Source of the DNA: Macrococcoides bohemicum
GTDB taxonomy: Bacteria > Bacillota > Bacilli > Staphylococcales > Staphylococcaceae
NCBI RefSeq assembly: GCF_042658685.1
Contig: NZ_JBHSQY010000012.1
Length of the DNA: 64,000 nucleotides
Direction: 5' to 3' (one strand)
Below the pieces are notes generated by a model. It was not told the origin of the DNA. It saw only the letters and a list, made by a program, of their open reading frames with translations, and made no database searches. Position numbers and translations under genes: made by a program. Shown in pieces: positions 43,378 through 53,875 of this stretch (the first letter of the stretch is position 1; each line of letters starts with the position of its first letter).

Positions 43378-44100
43378 TTGGCAGATAAATGGGGACATAT
43401 TAATAAATTTATAAAGAATCCAACACCTGTGGCTGGGAAAAAAAGAATTGACACTGAAATTAAGGATAACGAAAAATTTTCTAAAAATAAATTGATTGCG
43501 CAAGTTAAACGACCTATTAAAGAATTTGATTATCAAATCGACTCTTTCTTTAACTATGTTTATAGAACAGTTGCAATGCCGAATAAAATTATTGATAATC
43601 CAAAAAGCAGTAAATATTTTTTCTTTGCAGCACTGAACTTTATCGTCTATTTACTGCTAATATTTGCACTAGGTGCATTTTATTCTACTCAATTTAATGT
43701 TGAATCAGGACTAAGAATGACTGTAAGTGGGGCAATTTTCTCCTTAGTTTCAATATTTTTTACATTTCTTATTCAAATGGTAGCATTGAATCGCACGAAT
43801 AATTTCTATAAAGTATTTGTAGATTCGATCAGCTATTATACTATATATAATCTATTTGTCATATTTGAGCTCATCGCTTTATATTTTTCACCAGAAACAG
43901 TGATGCTTTTTTACATTATTCGTTTCTTAATTATCATGACAATTCCATTTAAGCTTTTTGTAACATATCGTGAAATGAATAATATAAAAATGGATGTTTT
44001 TCCGTTGCACATTACTTTTATCATTATTATGGTAATCTATATCTTTATTTCTAAAGATATTGAATGGTTAAATTTCTTTAAATTTGCAATGACAAAATAA
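43378..44100 (+). CDS. Membrane protein of unknown function
   Basis: About 240 residues. A basic soluble N-terminus of about 75 residues is followed by five hydrophobic segments (about 77-97, 112-136, 150-172, 178-195 and 205-224), ending near a lysine. The start is TTG 43378 after GAGGTGA; the frame extends upstream only through the pyr terminator. The layout of an N-terminal soluble part and a five-helix bundle resembles Yip1-like proteins, but I cannot assign a family. It is a single gene between the pyr terminator and a bidirectional terminator. Confidence 0.7.
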   Translation: MADKWGHINKFIKNPTPVAGKKRIDTEIKDNEKFSKNKLIAQVKRPIKEFDYQIDSFFNYVYRTVAMPNKIIDNPKSSKYFFFAALNFIVYLLLIFALGAFYSTQFNVESGLRMTVSGAIFSLVSIFFTFLIQMVALNRTNNFYKVFVDSISYYTIYNLFVIFELIALYFSPETVMLFYIIRFLIIMTIPFKLFVTYREMNNIKMDVFPLHITFIIIMVIYIFISKDIEWLNFFKFAMTK

Positions 44101-44135
44101 AACGAGACTGAATTTTTCAGTCTCGTTTTATTTTG
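44098..44135. terminator. Bidirectional terminator between membrane protein gene and pgcA
   Basis: AAAACGAGACTGAA / TTCAGTCTCGTTTT with a 3-base loop, flanked by A- and T-runs on both strands, between two convergent genes. Confidence 0.9.
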
Positions 44136-44143
44136 TATAAGTT

Positions 44144-45793
44144 TTATTTACCAAATATCTCATTGTTAATTTTTTCAGCAATTGTATCAATATCATCTGT
44201 AATCATTGATACATATAATTTTATTTTAGGTTCAGTACCAGAAGGGCGAAGTGCAATCCATCCTTCTTCAAAGTAGAACTTTAATACATTTGCTGGAGGT
44301 AATTCTAATCGAGTGATACTTTCAGCTGTTGTACTTGTCTGCGCTAAGAAATCTTCAGTTTTAATCACTTTATATCCAGCAATTTCAGCAGGTATATTTT
44401 GTCGATTTTCACGCATGATCGTATCAATCTTGCTTTTTCCTTCTTGGCCTTCAAATGTATGTGAGAATAATTTTTCCTGATACTTGCCGTATTTAGCATA
44501 TATCTCATTCATTGCATCTACAATTGTTTTACCTTCATTTTTTAGTTCGCTCGCAAGTTTAATAATCAATGGAACAATTTGTACGGCATCTTTATCGCGT
44601 ACGAAAGGACCAGCCATAAATCCGTAACTTTCTTCATATCCAAAGATATAATTATAATCTTTATTTGCTTCAAAAGAAGCAATTTTTTCTGCGATAAATT
44701 TAAATCCAGTCAATACATCAAACATCTTCACATTATTTTGTTCTGCAATGACTTTACCTAATTCACTTGTCACAATAGACTTTACTGCAGCACGATTTTC
44801 AGTGTCTTGTGTTGATTGAATTCTATAATTTAGGAGTAATGCGCCAATTTGATTACCATTAAAATAGTGGAATTGTCCATCAACTTGAGCGACAATACCC
44901 ATTCGATCAGCATCTGGATCCGTCGCAATCAGTAAATCAGCGTTGCTTTTTTTAGCATACTCAATTGCCATATCAAAAGCATCGTGATCTTCCGGGTTTG
45001 CAGATTTTACAGAAGAGAAATCTGCATCTGGTACAGCCTGTTCTTTTACGATTTCGTATTGTGTGAAGTTCAGTGCATCTAAAATCTCAGGCACGATTGG
45101 AACACTTGTCCCATGTAAACTCGTAAATACAACCTTTAAGTCTGAAGATGGAATACCTTCAACTAAATTTAATACTTCCTGTTTATATGATTCGATGATG
45201 CTTGTTTCTACGTATTCAATTAAACCTTTGCTAACTAAAACTTCTTTATCTTCAGATTGTAAATTGAACACATCATCAATCTTATCAATAAATTCACTTA
45301 CTTTTGCAGCACCTTCTATTGCTAATTGACCGCCATCTGGTCCATAAATCTTGATACCGTTGTATTCTGGAGGATTGTGACTTGCAGTAATCATCACACC
45401 TGCATCTGTTTTAAGGTGTCTTACACAGTAAGAAAGTTCAGGTGTCGTATGATAACAGTCAAACATGAATGTTTTTACGCCATAACTACCAAGTACGCAT
45501 GCAATCACATCACAAAATTCAGGTGAAAAATGACGTGTATCATAAGCGATAACGACAGTAGCATCTTTTTTCACTTCATTTAAATATTTTGCAAGCCCAG
45601 TAGCAACTTTTTGAACTGTGTACTTATTTAATCGATTAGGACCTAGACCGATTTTCCCACGGATACCTGCTGTACCGAATGCAAGTGCACCGACATATCC
45701 ATCTTCTTTCAATGCTTCAGAAGTGGCTGAATAAACTTCTTGAGTAATTAAACTGTTTTCAATATTTGATTCCCATAATTCACGAACTGACAT
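44144..45793 (-). CDS. pgcA: Phosphoglucomutase / phosphomannomutase PgcA
   Basis: A 549-residue alpha-D-phosphohexomutase with the phosphoserine loop TASHNPPEYNG (S138), metal-binding DPDADRMG (about 297-304), the sugar-binding GYEESYGF (about 395-402) and the phosphate-binding RPSGTEPKIK near the C-terminus. It interconverts glucose-6-phosphate and glucose-1-phosphate, the supply of precursor for GlgC and for UDP-glucose. The location next to pulA and facing the glg operon fits glycogen metabolism. The start has a TAAGGAGATGG site on the minus strand. Confidence 0.93.
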   Translation of the reverse strand: MSVRELWESNIENSLITQEVYSATSEALKEDGYVGALAFGTAGIRGKIGLGPNRLNKYTVQKVATGLAKYLNEVKKDATVVIAYDTRHFSPEFCDVIACVLGSYGVKTFMFDCYHTTPELSYCVRHLKTDAGVMITASHNPPEYNGIKIYGPDGGQLAIEGAAKVSEFIDKIDDVFNLQSEDKEVLVSKGLIEYVETSIIESYKQEVLNLVEGIPSSDLKVVFTSLHGTSVPIVPEILDALNFTQYEIVKEQAVPDADFSSVKSANPEDHDAFDMAIEYAKKSNADLLIATDPDADRMGIVAQVDGQFHYFNGNQIGALLLNYRIQSTQDTENRAAVKSIVTSELGKVIAEQNNVKMFDVLTGFKFIAEKIASFEANKDYNYIFGYEESYGFMAGPFVRDKDAVQIVPLIIKLASELKNEGKTIVDAMNEIYAKYGKYQEKLFSHTFEGQEGKSKIDTIMRENRQNIPAEIAGYKVIKTEDFLAQTSTTAESITRLELPPANVLKFYFEEGWIALRPSGTEPKIKLYVSMITDDIDTIAEKINNEIFGK

Positions 45794-45878
45794 GTGCTTC
45801 CATCTCCTTAGTAATCATCATATATTTATTAAAACAGGTAATGATATCGTTTACAATTAATTTCTATTGGACTTTTCC

Positions 45879-47954
45879 CTATAATTTCTTTTTTAATACA
45901 ACATATTCAAAAGGACTGAGATCGTAAAAATTTTTAATTGCAATGTCCTCATTATAGTTCGAAAGAATGACCATAAATTCATCCATTCTTGGCAAGTTAA
46001 CGATGTGATGCAATGGTGTTGGATTAAAAAGTAAAATGAGTTCGGATTTTGAATCAATTAATAAAATACCGAGCAAAGGATGTTCCAATTCAAATGGAAT
46101 AATGCGTTTTTTGATTTTATCGATATTTTTAGTTCTAAAAATGCGATGTTCATTTCTAATTTGAATTGCTCTTTTTATCAGATTGATATCATCTTTGTAT
46201 TTTATGCGTCGGTTCCAGTCAATGCGGTTAATGAAGTCACTTAAATTATACGTATTCCCGTGGCCATATTTAGTTCTGTAAAATTCTTGGCCGGCATGGA
46301 GGAACGGGGTACCCAGGGATAAAATTGTAAAGACTGTTGCTAACTGATGAATCATATTTTTTTCTTCTAAAGATTTATTACTTGTATAGTTGATGCGATC
46401 AAATAATGTATGATTATCATGAACTTCTACATAGTTCACAGTTTGGTTGACAGGTAACTCGCCTTTGTGTCCAATAAATATATTGAACATTCTTTCATAA
46501 TACCTGCCACCACCATTAAAATATCCTCGATCCATCAAATTAAAGTTATTACCTTTTAATGTATCTCTAAAATAATCATTGAAAAAATGTATTTCCGGAA
46601 GTTTATATGCATTTTCATGCGTTGTTTTAAGTTCTTTCGGAAGTGCTGTAGCGAGATCCCAACCTTCACCAAGTAAAAATGCATTTGGATTATCACGCAT
46701 GACAACAGACTTAATTTCCTGCATGGTATCAATATCAATCGTTCCCATTAAATCAAAGCGGAACCCATCAATTTTAAATTCATGGATGTAATATTTAATC
46801 GTATCAACAAAGAATTTACGCATCATTAGACGTTCTGTTTTTGTGTCATTACCGACGCCTGTTCCGTTGCTTACTGTACCGTCCTCATGATATCTAAAGT
46901 AATATCCCGGCACGAGCTTATCAAAACTTGAATTCGGCATATAGAATACATGATTAAATACGACATCTAATATGACGCCAATACCTTTTTCATGAAATGC
47001 TTGGACAACCTGCTTTAATTCCTGAATCCTTTTTGCGGCATTAGCAGGTTGTGTTGAATAACTGCCATCGATTGTCTGAAAGTATTCTGGATCATAGCCC
47101 CAGTTATATGCTTTTTCAAATTCTACATCGTCAACTCGCGCAAAATCATTGATGGGTAGTAATTCTACATGCGTAATACCTAAACGAGTCAAGTAATCAA
47201 AACCTGTTGATTCACCTGTCGATGTTGTCGTATGGGGTTCAATTAATCCAAGTAATTTACCTTTTTTCTCTGGAGAAACCCCACTATTAGGATGCATCGT
47301 AAAATCTCTTACATGTACTTCATAAATAAGAGCATCTTTCTGCATTGTTTCAGGACGTGAAAATTCATAGAAACCTTCGAGGTTAGTTTTATTAAAATCG
47401 ATAACGACAGATTCAGTAGCGTTCAATGTTAATCCTTTTGAGTACGGATCATTTACCTGAATCCATTGGTGGTTAATATATGCATCATAATGATAACTTT
47501 GGAGATGGTAATTTCCATATAAAGTGATACGGTGTGTACCATCATTTAATTTTTCCATCGTATGACTCTTATCATTAATATTGAGCTTGATTACTTTTGC
47601 AACTGGTGACCACACTGTAAATGTCGTTTTGTTGTCACGAACAATTGCACCAAATTCGTGTTCACGAGCATCAAACATTTGTTCAAAAGTATTCGTTTGG
47701 GTAACTTTACCTAATATTACAGGTATTTTTAGTTGTTTGATATGAATAAAATATTTATCTGAAATATCAATAGGTCTATCTGTTTTAAACTTATAGTAAG
47801 AATGATTTTCAAAATGATTCGTTTCAATTAAATCGAGATGATGTACAAATTTATTGCTAACAAGCTGGATCGTCTTAAAATAGTTTTGTGGATTTTCGAC
47901 TAAATCATAATGTAACGTGATAATCTGAAAATCATCAATATATGCTGTGCTCAT
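45879..47954 (-). CDS. pulA: Type I pullulanase (glycogen debranching)
   Basis: A 691-residue GH13 enzyme with an N-terminal domain (about 1-100), a CBM48-type module (about 105-190, FGAIVRDNKTTFTVWSP) and the catalytic barrel. Type I pullulanase signature YNWGYDP is near residue 285; the four GH13 regions are VILDVVFNHV, GFRFDLMG (nucleophile Asp), LLGEGWD (acid Glu) and VEVHDNHTLFD. It has no signal peptide, so it acts in the cytoplasm and probably cleaves alpha-1,6 branches of glycogen. The start follows AGGAGG. It is transcribed away from glgB. Confidence 0.93.
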   Translation of the reverse strand: MSTAYIDDFQIITLHYDLVENPQNYFKTIQLVSNKFVHHLDLIETNHFENHSYYKFKTDRPIDISDKYFIHIKQLKIPVILGKVTQTNTFEQMFDAREHEFGAIVRDNKTTFTVWSPVAKVIKLNINDKSHTMEKLNDGTHRITLYGNYHLQSYHYDAYINHQWIQVNDPYSKGLTLNATESVVIDFNKTNLEGFYEFSRPETMQKDALIYEVHVRDFTMHPNSGVSPEKKGKLLGLIEPHTTTSTGESTGFDYLTRLGITHVELLPINDFARVDDVEFEKAYNWGYDPEYFQTIDGSYSTQPANAAKRIQELKQVVQAFHEKGIGVILDVVFNHVFYMPNSSFDKLVPGYYFRYHEDGTVSNGTGVGNDTKTERLMMRKFFVDTIKYYIHEFKIDGFRFDLMGTIDIDTMQEIKSVVMRDNPNAFLLGEGWDLATALPKELKTTHENAYKLPEIHFFNDYFRDTLKGNNFNLMDRGYFNGGGRYYERMFNIFIGHKGELPVNQTVNYVEVHDNHTLFDRINYTSNKSLEEKNMIHQLATVFTILSLGTPFLHAGQEFYRTKYGHGNTYNLSDFINRIDWNRRIKYKDDINLIKRAIQIRNEHRIFRTKNIDKIKKRIIPFELEHPLLGILLIDSKSELILLFNPTPLHHIVNLPRMDEFMVILSNYNEDIAIKNFYDLSPFEYVVLKKKL

Positions 47955-48144
47955 AACAACCTCCTGATATGATTATTATATCGAGTTTTTCAGTTATTAG
48001 TAAATAATATGATATTATTATTAAAATTATGATGACAGATGTATACTAATAATATATAAGCATTTGTGTTATAAATTTTATTATGTTTAACGCCATACAA
48101 GTTAACACGAATGTAATATTTTTCTTTGAATTAATTTATACTAA

Positions 48145-48176
48145 TTGACGTAATATTTACAAAATTATCATATAAT
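48145..48176 (+). promoter_or_regulatory. Possible glg operon promoter
   Basis: TTGACG (48145-48150) and TATAAT (48171-48176) lie in the 258-base gap between pulA and glgB. The 20-base spacer is longer than ideal, so the pairing is uncertain. The rest of the gap is AT-rich, with no other clear feature. Confidence 0.35.
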
Positions 48177-48212
48177 AAAAGATAGAGAATAGAAGCGGTA
48201 AAGGGTGAGGGT

Positions 48213-50141
48213 ATGATTACAGATTTAGACAAATATTTATTTCACCAGGGAACACATTATCAATCTTATTCATTTTTAGGTGCGCATTATCATCCGGAGA
48301 CGAAAGAAACGACGTTTAGTGTCTGGGCACCAAATGCTTTAGATGTTTCAGTTACATTAGATGAAAATAATTGGACAGGAAATCATTTTAATTTAACTAG
48401 AGTTGAGGATAGCGGTATTTTTACAGGAACGTTCAAAGTACATGAGAACACCGCTTATAAATACAAGATAACGCCTCAGAATGGAGAACCTTTTTTAAAG
48501 GCTGATCCTTATGCATTTTATGCAGAGAAACGACCACATACAGCTTCAATCGTTCGTAACATTGATTATAATTGGCAGGATAAGCAATGGATGAATAAAC
48601 GTAAGAAATTTAATCATTTATCTTCTCCGATGAATATTTATGAAGTGCATCTCGGAACATGGAAAAAGCATGAAGCAAATCGTACAGCAGAAGATACGAT
48701 AGATACTTATACCGATAAAACGCACTATTCATATCTCGAAATGGCAGAAAAGCTTGTTCCATATTTAGTTGAAATGGGTTATACCCATGTTGAACTGATG
48801 CCGATAACCGAACATCCTTTTGACTTAAGCTGGGGATATCAAGTGACAGGATATTATGCGCCGACATCGAGATTCGGGACACCTCAGGATTTTAAGTATT
48901 TTATCGATCAATGTCATCAGCATAATATCGGTGTCATTCTTGATTGGGTACCCGCACATTTCTGTAAAGATGAACATGGATTACGTATGTTTGATGGTAC
49001 ACCACTTTTTGAATATCAAGATATGTATCGTGCAGAAAAGCGTAGCTGGGGAACATTGACTTTTGATTTTGGGCGTACAGAAGTTCAGAGCTTTTTAATC
49101 TCAAATGCTATTTTCTGGTTAACAGAGTATCATGTAGATGGCTTAAGAGTAGATGCAGTGCATAGTATGACAGACCTCAACTTTGAGAACTATGAAGCTC
49201 ATGAGAAGATTTATAATGATGAAGGAACAAATGAACATAAAGAAGCGGTTGCTTTTATAAAGAAATTAAATGATGAAATTCATAAAGCTGTACCACATGC
49301 AATTATGATAGCAGAGGATTCTTCTGATATTACGTCCATTACAACACCTGTTAAAGATGGTGGGTTTGGATTTGATTATAAATGGGATCTGGGATTTATG
49401 CATGATACATTAGATTATTTTGAAGTGGCTCCGGAGGACAGACAAAGGTATCATAATCACCTCAATTTCCCGATGATGTATCGATATAATGAACATTATA
49501 TATTGCCGTTTTCACATGATGAAGTTGTTCATGGGAAATTATCAATGCTTGATAAAATGCCTGGAGACGAATGGAGAAAGTTTGCACAATATAGATTATT
49601 ATATGGCTATCAATTGACACAACCTGGTAAGAAACTAAACTTTATGGGTAGTGAAATTGGAATGTATGCTGAATGGAAAGATAAAGATCAAGTAGACTGG
49701 TTCTTATTGGATTATCCTGTACATAGTGGCTTACATCGTTTCATAAAAGATTTTAATAAATTGTATTTAAGAGAGAAAGCATTATTTGAACAGGATTTTA
49801 GTCACGATGGATTTCAATGGATTGATGCAGATAATAATGAACAGCGTTTATTGAGTTATATACGTCGGGCAAAAGATGGTACTGAACTCATCGTACTATT
49901 AAATTTCTCACCTGAAGTTTATTATGATTTTAAAGTTGGTGTATCAGAACCAGGAAAATATCGGGAGTTATTTAATTCAGATGCTAAGCAATATGGCGGT
50001 TCAAATCAAGTAATATCAAAATATTTATTTAGTAATCCAAACCCTATGCATGGTTTAAATCATTCGATACAAGGGAAAATACCACCATTAGGTTTTGTTA
50101 TTTATAAGAAAGTTAAGGAGCGAAAAAATTTATCTAAATAA
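48213..50141 (+). CDS. glgB: 1,4-alpha-glucan branching enzyme
   Basis: A 642-residue GH13 branching enzyme. An N-terminal CBM48 domain (about 15-110, TTFSVWAPNALDVSV) precedes the barrel with GVILDWVPAHFCKDEHGL, DGLRVDAVHSM (nucleophile Asp), IAEDSSD (acid Glu) and LPFSHDEVVHGK. The FMGSEIGMYAEW segment is also typical. It introduces alpha-1,6 branches into glycogen. The ATG lies after AAGGGTGAGGG. It is the first gene of the five-gene glg operon, 51 bases from glgC. Confidence 0.95.
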   Translation: MITDLDKYLFHQGTHYQSYSFLGAHYHPETKETTFSVWAPNALDVSVTLDENNWTGNHFNLTRVEDSGIFTGTFKVHENTAYKYKITPQNGEPFLKADPYAFYAEKRPHTASIVRNIDYNWQDKQWMNKRKKFNHLSSPMNIYEVHLGTWKKHEANRTAEDTIDTYTDKTHYSYLEMAEKLVPYLVEMGYTHVELMPITEHPFDLSWGYQVTGYYAPTSRFGTPQDFKYFIDQCHQHNIGVILDWVPAHFCKDEHGLRMFDGTPLFEYQDMYRAEKRSWGTLTFDFGRTEVQSFLISNAIFWLTEYHVDGLRVDAVHSMTDLNFENYEAHEKIYNDEGTNEHKEAVAFIKKLNDEIHKAVPHAIMIAEDSSDITSITTPVKDGGFGFDYKWDLGFMHDTLDYFEVAPEDRQRYHNHLNFPMMYRYNEHYILPFSHDEVVHGKLSMLDKMPGDEWRKFAQYRLLYGYQLTQPGKKLNFMGSEIGMYAEWKDKDQVDWFLLDYPVHSGLHRFIKDFNKLYLREKALFEQDFSHDGFQWIDADNNEQRLLSYIRRAKDGTELIVLLNFSPEVYYDFKVGVSEPGKYRELFNSDAKQYGGSNQVISKYLFSNPNPMHGLNHSIQGKIPPLGFVIYKKVKERKNLSK

Positions 50142-50192
50142 AGAATTTTTTTCAAGAAAACTATAAATAATTTAAGAATAGGGGATTTCAAA

Positions 50193-51341
50193 ATGGCTAA
50201 AGAAATTGTTGGTATGTTATTAGCAGGTGGTAAAGGTACAAGGTTAGGTCAATTAACAAAAAAGGTGGCAAAACCAGCAGTACCATTTGGGGGGAAATAT
50301 AGAATCATCGATTTTACCTTAAGTAATTTAACGAACTCAAATATTAATACTGTAGGGGTACTCGTTCAATATGCACCTTTAATGTTAAACCGCCATATTG
50401 GTATGGGTAAACCTTGGTCGCTGGATAAACTTGATGGTGGAGTTACAGTCCTTGCACCGTTTGCTGATCAGACTGGTGCTTCATGGTTTGAAGGAACAGC
50501 AGATGCAATTACGAAAAATATTCATTTTATCGATCAATATGATCCGGAATATTTATTAATATTATCAGGAGATCATATTTATCAAATGGACTATCAGGCA
50601 ATGCTTGAACATCATAAAGAAAAGAATGCAGATGCGACGATTTCTGTAATCGAAGTACCTTTTGAAGAAGCAAGTCGATTCGGTATTTTAAATACAGAAG
50701 AAGATCTTAAAATTTATGAGTTTGATGAGAAACCGGCAGTTCCTAAAAATAATTTAGCTTCAATGGGAATTTATATCTTTAATTGGAAAGTATTACGTGA
50801 ATATTTAGTTGAAGATGAAAAAGATACACAGTCTGAACACGATTTCGGGAATGATATTATTCCAAAAATGTTAGCGGATAATAAATTATTATATGCTTAT
50901 CGTTTTGATGGTTACTGGAAAGATGTTGGTACGATACAGTCATATTGGGAAGCTAATATGGATTTATTAAATGAAGATTTATCTGAATTATTAAATAGTA
51001 AGACATGGCCAACATTTTCTCATGAGGCTAATTTACCTCCTCAATTTATTGGCAGTGAAGCGAATATAACTGATTCATTAATTTGTTCTGGGTCATTTAT
51101 CTTTGGTCACGTTGAACACTCAGTTTTATTTAGTGAAGTTACTGTTGGTAATGGTACTTTCATTAAAGACTCTATTATTCACCCTGAAACAGTAATCGGT
51201 GAAAACTGTAAAATTGATAAGGCGATTATCATGGATAAAATAAATATTCCTGATGGCACTGTAATAGATGGTAATAATAGTGAAGAACCAATTGTAGTTG
51301 GACGAGATAATTTAAGCGAGTTCACAGGAGGTAGTAAATAA
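50193..51341 (+). CDS. glgC: Glucose-1-phosphate adenylyltransferase, catalytic subunit
   Basis: A 382-residue nucleotidyltransferase with the nucleotide-binding loop AGGKGTRL (11-18), KPAVPFGGKYRIIDF (25-39), GTADAI, and SGDHIYQMDY (about 126-135), followed by a left-handed beta-helix C-terminal domain. It makes ADP-glucose from ATP and glucose-1-phosphate, the committed step of bacterial glycogen synthesis. The TAATG junction with glgD gives a one-base overlap, as expected for subunits of one complex. Confidence 0.96.
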   Translation: MAKEIVGMLLAGGKGTRLGQLTKKVAKPAVPFGGKYRIIDFTLSNLTNSNINTVGVLVQYAPLMLNRHIGMGKPWSLDKLDGGVTVLAPFADQTGASWFEGTADAITKNIHFIDQYDPEYLLILSGDHIYQMDYQAMLEHHKEKNADATISVIEVPFEEASRFGILNTEEDLKIYEFDEKPAVPKNNLASMGIYIFNWKVLREYLVEDEKDTQSEHDFGNDIIPKMLADNKLLYAYRFDGYWKDVGTIQSYWEANMDLLNEDLSELLNSKTWPTFSHEANLPPQFIGSEANITDSLICSGSFIFGHVEHSVLFSEVTVGNGTFIKDSIIHPETVIGENCKIDKAIIMDKINIPDGTVIDGNNSEEPIVVGRDNLSEFTGGSK

Positions 51342-52444
51342 TGAGATCATTAATGGGTTTAATTAATATTGAAAATGAACATGATTTTTTAGAAGAATTA
51401 ACGTATTTTAGAAATGGTGCAAGTGTTCCATTTGCAGGACGTTATCGTCTTGTTGATTTTAGTTTATCTAATATGGTAAATAGCGGTACAAATGAAGTTG
51501 CTCTATTTGTTAATCAGAAATATCGTTCATTAATGGACCATTTGGAAAATGGTGATAACTTTGGATTAGATGATAGACTATCTCGTTTATTCGTTTTACC
51601 TCCTGATTGGCATGACCCGACAGATATTTCTCGTGGTGACTTGCGTCATTTCCATAACAACCGTGATTTCTTTACAAGATCAAAAGCAACAGATGTTATT
51701 ATTTCAGGGTCACAGTTTATTGTCAATACTGATTTTAAAGAAGCTTTTAAACATCATATTGAAAGTGATGCTGATATTACACTGATTACAGAACAAAAAG
51801 AGCACTTGGAAGAAATGCATCAACCATTGTTACGCGTCAATACAGAAGGTAAACGTGTAACATTTTTAAATCACGACCAGGAAAATCACCATATTTTCAC
51901 TGGTACTTATATAGTGAAGAAAGATAAATTGTTTGAAATTATGGATTTCTGTATTCAAAACTATAAAGATAATTTCTTTGTTCAAGGTATTCAGGAACGT
52001 ATGCATGAATTAAATATTATATTTTTTGATATTGAAGAGACAACGATGTATATCAATTCTTTAAAAGCATTTTACAAGTGTAATCTTGATATTTTAGATC
52101 CTGATAAATATAAGAAAATATTTATGAAGGAAAATCGTATCAAAACTAAGACTTCTAATCAACCCCCTACAAAGTATAAAGATGGATGTATCGTTAAAAA
52201 TTCAACTGTTGCTAATGGATGTGTAATTGAAGGCCATATTGAAAATAGTATCTTATATCGTGGTGTAAAAGTTGAAAAGGGCGCAGTGATTAAAAATTCA
52301 ATTATTATGACGAATTGCTGTATTCATAAAGATGCTTACATTGAAAATGTAATACTTGATAAGGATGTTACGGTTAATGAACATCAAAAGTTAATTGGAT
52401 CAACAGATAAACCATTTGTAGTTGCCAAACGACAAACAATTTAA
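51341..52444 (+). CDS. glgD: GlgD, non-catalytic ADP-glucose pyrophosphorylase-like subunit
   Basis: A 367-residue paralogue of GlgC. It keeps the PFAGRYRLVDFSLSNMVNSG segment and the C-terminal beta-helix, but lacks the GGKGTRL nucleotide loop and the GDHIY catalytic motif. In Bacillota GlgD forms a heterotetramer with GlgC and raises its activity. Hence a regulatory role is inferred and catalysis is unlikely. It overlaps glgC by one base and is 20 bases from glgA. Confidence 0.92.
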   Translation: MRSLMGLINIENEHDFLEELTYFRNGASVPFAGRYRLVDFSLSNMVNSGTNEVALFVNQKYRSLMDHLENGDNFGLDDRLSRLFVLPPDWHDPTDISRGDLRHFHNNRDFFTRSKATDVIISGSQFIVNTDFKEAFKHHIESDADITLITEQKEHLEEMHQPLLRVNTEGKRVTFLNHDQENHHIFTGTYIVKKDKLFEIMDFCIQNYKDNFFVQGIQERMHELNIIFFDIEETTMYINSLKAFYKCNLDILDPDKYKKIFMKENRIKTKTSNQPPTKYKDGCIVKNSTVANGCVIEGHIENSILYRGVKVEKGAVIKNSIIMTNCCIHKDAYIENVILDKDVTVNEHQKLIGSTDKPFVVAKRQTI

Positions 52445-52464
52445 CAGAAAGTTGGAAGATAATA

Positions 52465-53865
52465 ATGAAAAAAGTATTGTTTGTGGCTTCAGAATGTACA
52501 CCATTCTTTAAATCTGGAGGACTTGCCGATGTTATCGGCAGTCTTCCAAAATATTTAAATCAAACGAATCAATGTGAAGTTCGTGTCATTTTACCGATGT
52601 ATGCAAGCTTGAAAAAAGAGTATCGAGATATGCTTGAAGAAGAAATGGTTTACCAGACACCAGTTGGGTGGCGTTTTCAATATACACGTATCTTATCTTT
52701 AGAATTAGAAGGTATTAAGTATTACTTTGTTGATAATTTACAGTATTTCGGTCGCGATGGTATGTATGGATATGAAGATGACAGTGAAAGATTTGTATTC
52801 TTTTCAAATGCAGTAATAGAATTTATCTATCGCAGTGATTATAAACCTGATGTATTACACGGACATGACTGGCAAGCAGGTGCAGCTGTAGCAATATGTA
52901 ACATTAAACGACCAGTAGAAGGTATTAAGACTGTCTTTACTATTCATAATATTAAATATCAAGGTCTACTGATGTACGATGCTTTTGAAGATGTGTTTAA
53001 CCTAGATAGAACGCATTTTTCAGGTTTTGAATGGGACGGTATGTTAAATTTACTTAAAGCTGGTATCTTTCATGCAGATAAGATTACAACAGTTTCTCCA
53101 AGCTATGCGGATGAAATAAAGACACCTTATTACGGAGAAGGTTTAGAAGATCTGCTGAATATGCGTCACCATGATTTAATAGGTATTGTGAATGGCATTG
53201 ATGTTGATGATTATCATTCAATGAAAGATCCTTCAATACCCGTTAATTTCAAAAGTTCAATTCCTAAAAAACAAGAGAATAAGAAAATTTTACAAGAGAA
53301 AATTAATTTACCAGTCAATAAGGATATCCCTATGTACGCGATTATTACAAGAATGGTTGAACAAAAGGGACTCGATCTTGTCATGCGTATATTAGAAGAA
53401 TTTGTTCAGCAAGATGTTCAAATCGTTATTTTAGGTAATGGTGATTATCGATATGAACATTATTTCCATTATTTAAGCGATAAGTATCCTGATAAAGTGA
53501 GTTTACATCTTGGGTTTAATGAAGCATTTTCAAGAGAAATATATGCTGCAAGTGATTTCTTTATTATGCCATCATTATTCGAGCCGTGTGGTTTAAGTCA
53601 GTTGATAGCACTTCAGTATAAATCAATTCCAATTGTTAGAGAAACAGGTGGATTAAAAGATACTGTTATTCCATTTAATTATGTGACACATGAGGGTACT
53701 GGTTTAAGTTTCGCTAATTATAATGCACATGAATTACTGGACCGCTTATATGCTTCATTAGCAATTTATAGCAACAAAGAAGAATATAAATCATTAATTA
53801 AGAATATTGCCAAGGTAAATCATAGCTGGGATGCATCAGCTCAAAAATATCTAGAAATCTATTAA
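52465..53865 (+). CDS. glgA: Glycogen synthase (ADP-glucose)
   Basis: A 466-residue GT5 family GT-B glycosyltransferase. The N-terminal KSGGLADVIGSLPK (18-31) holds the ADP-glucose-binding KxGGL motif; HGHDWQAG (about 132-139), FTIHNIKYQGL and the C-terminal PSLFEPCGLSQLIAL with ETGGLKDTV are typical. It transfers glucose from ADP-glucose to growing alpha-1,4 chains. The length is usual for bacterial GlgA (about 475). Confidence 0.96.
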   Translation: MKKVLFVASECTPFFKSGGLADVIGSLPKYLNQTNQCEVRVILPMYASLKKEYRDMLEEEMVYQTPVGWRFQYTRILSLELEGIKYYFVDNLQYFGRDGMYGYEDDSERFVFFSNAVIEFIYRSDYKPDVLHGHDWQAGAAVAICNIKRPVEGIKTVFTIHNIKYQGLLMYDAFEDVFNLDRTHFSGFEWDGMLNLLKAGIFHADKITTVSPSYADEIKTPYYGEGLEDLLNMRHHDLIGIVNGIDVDDYHSMKDPSIPVNFKSSIPKKQENKKILQEKINLPVNKDIPMYAIITRMVEQKGLDLVMRILEEFVQQDVQIVILGNGDYRYEHYFHYLSDKYPDKVSLHLGFNEAFSREIYAASDFFIMPSLFEPCGLSQLIALQYKSIPIVRETGGLKDTVIPFNYVTHEGTGLSFANYNAHELLDRLYASLAIYSNKEEYKSLIKNIAKVNHSWDASAQKYLEIY

Positions 53866-53875
53866 GGAGACTTCA

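Noticed and set aside
49000..49060. Overlapping antisense or alternate-frame ORFs inside glgB and many other long genes
   Set aside because: They have no ribosome-binding sites, no family resemblance, and are shadows of strongly supported genes.
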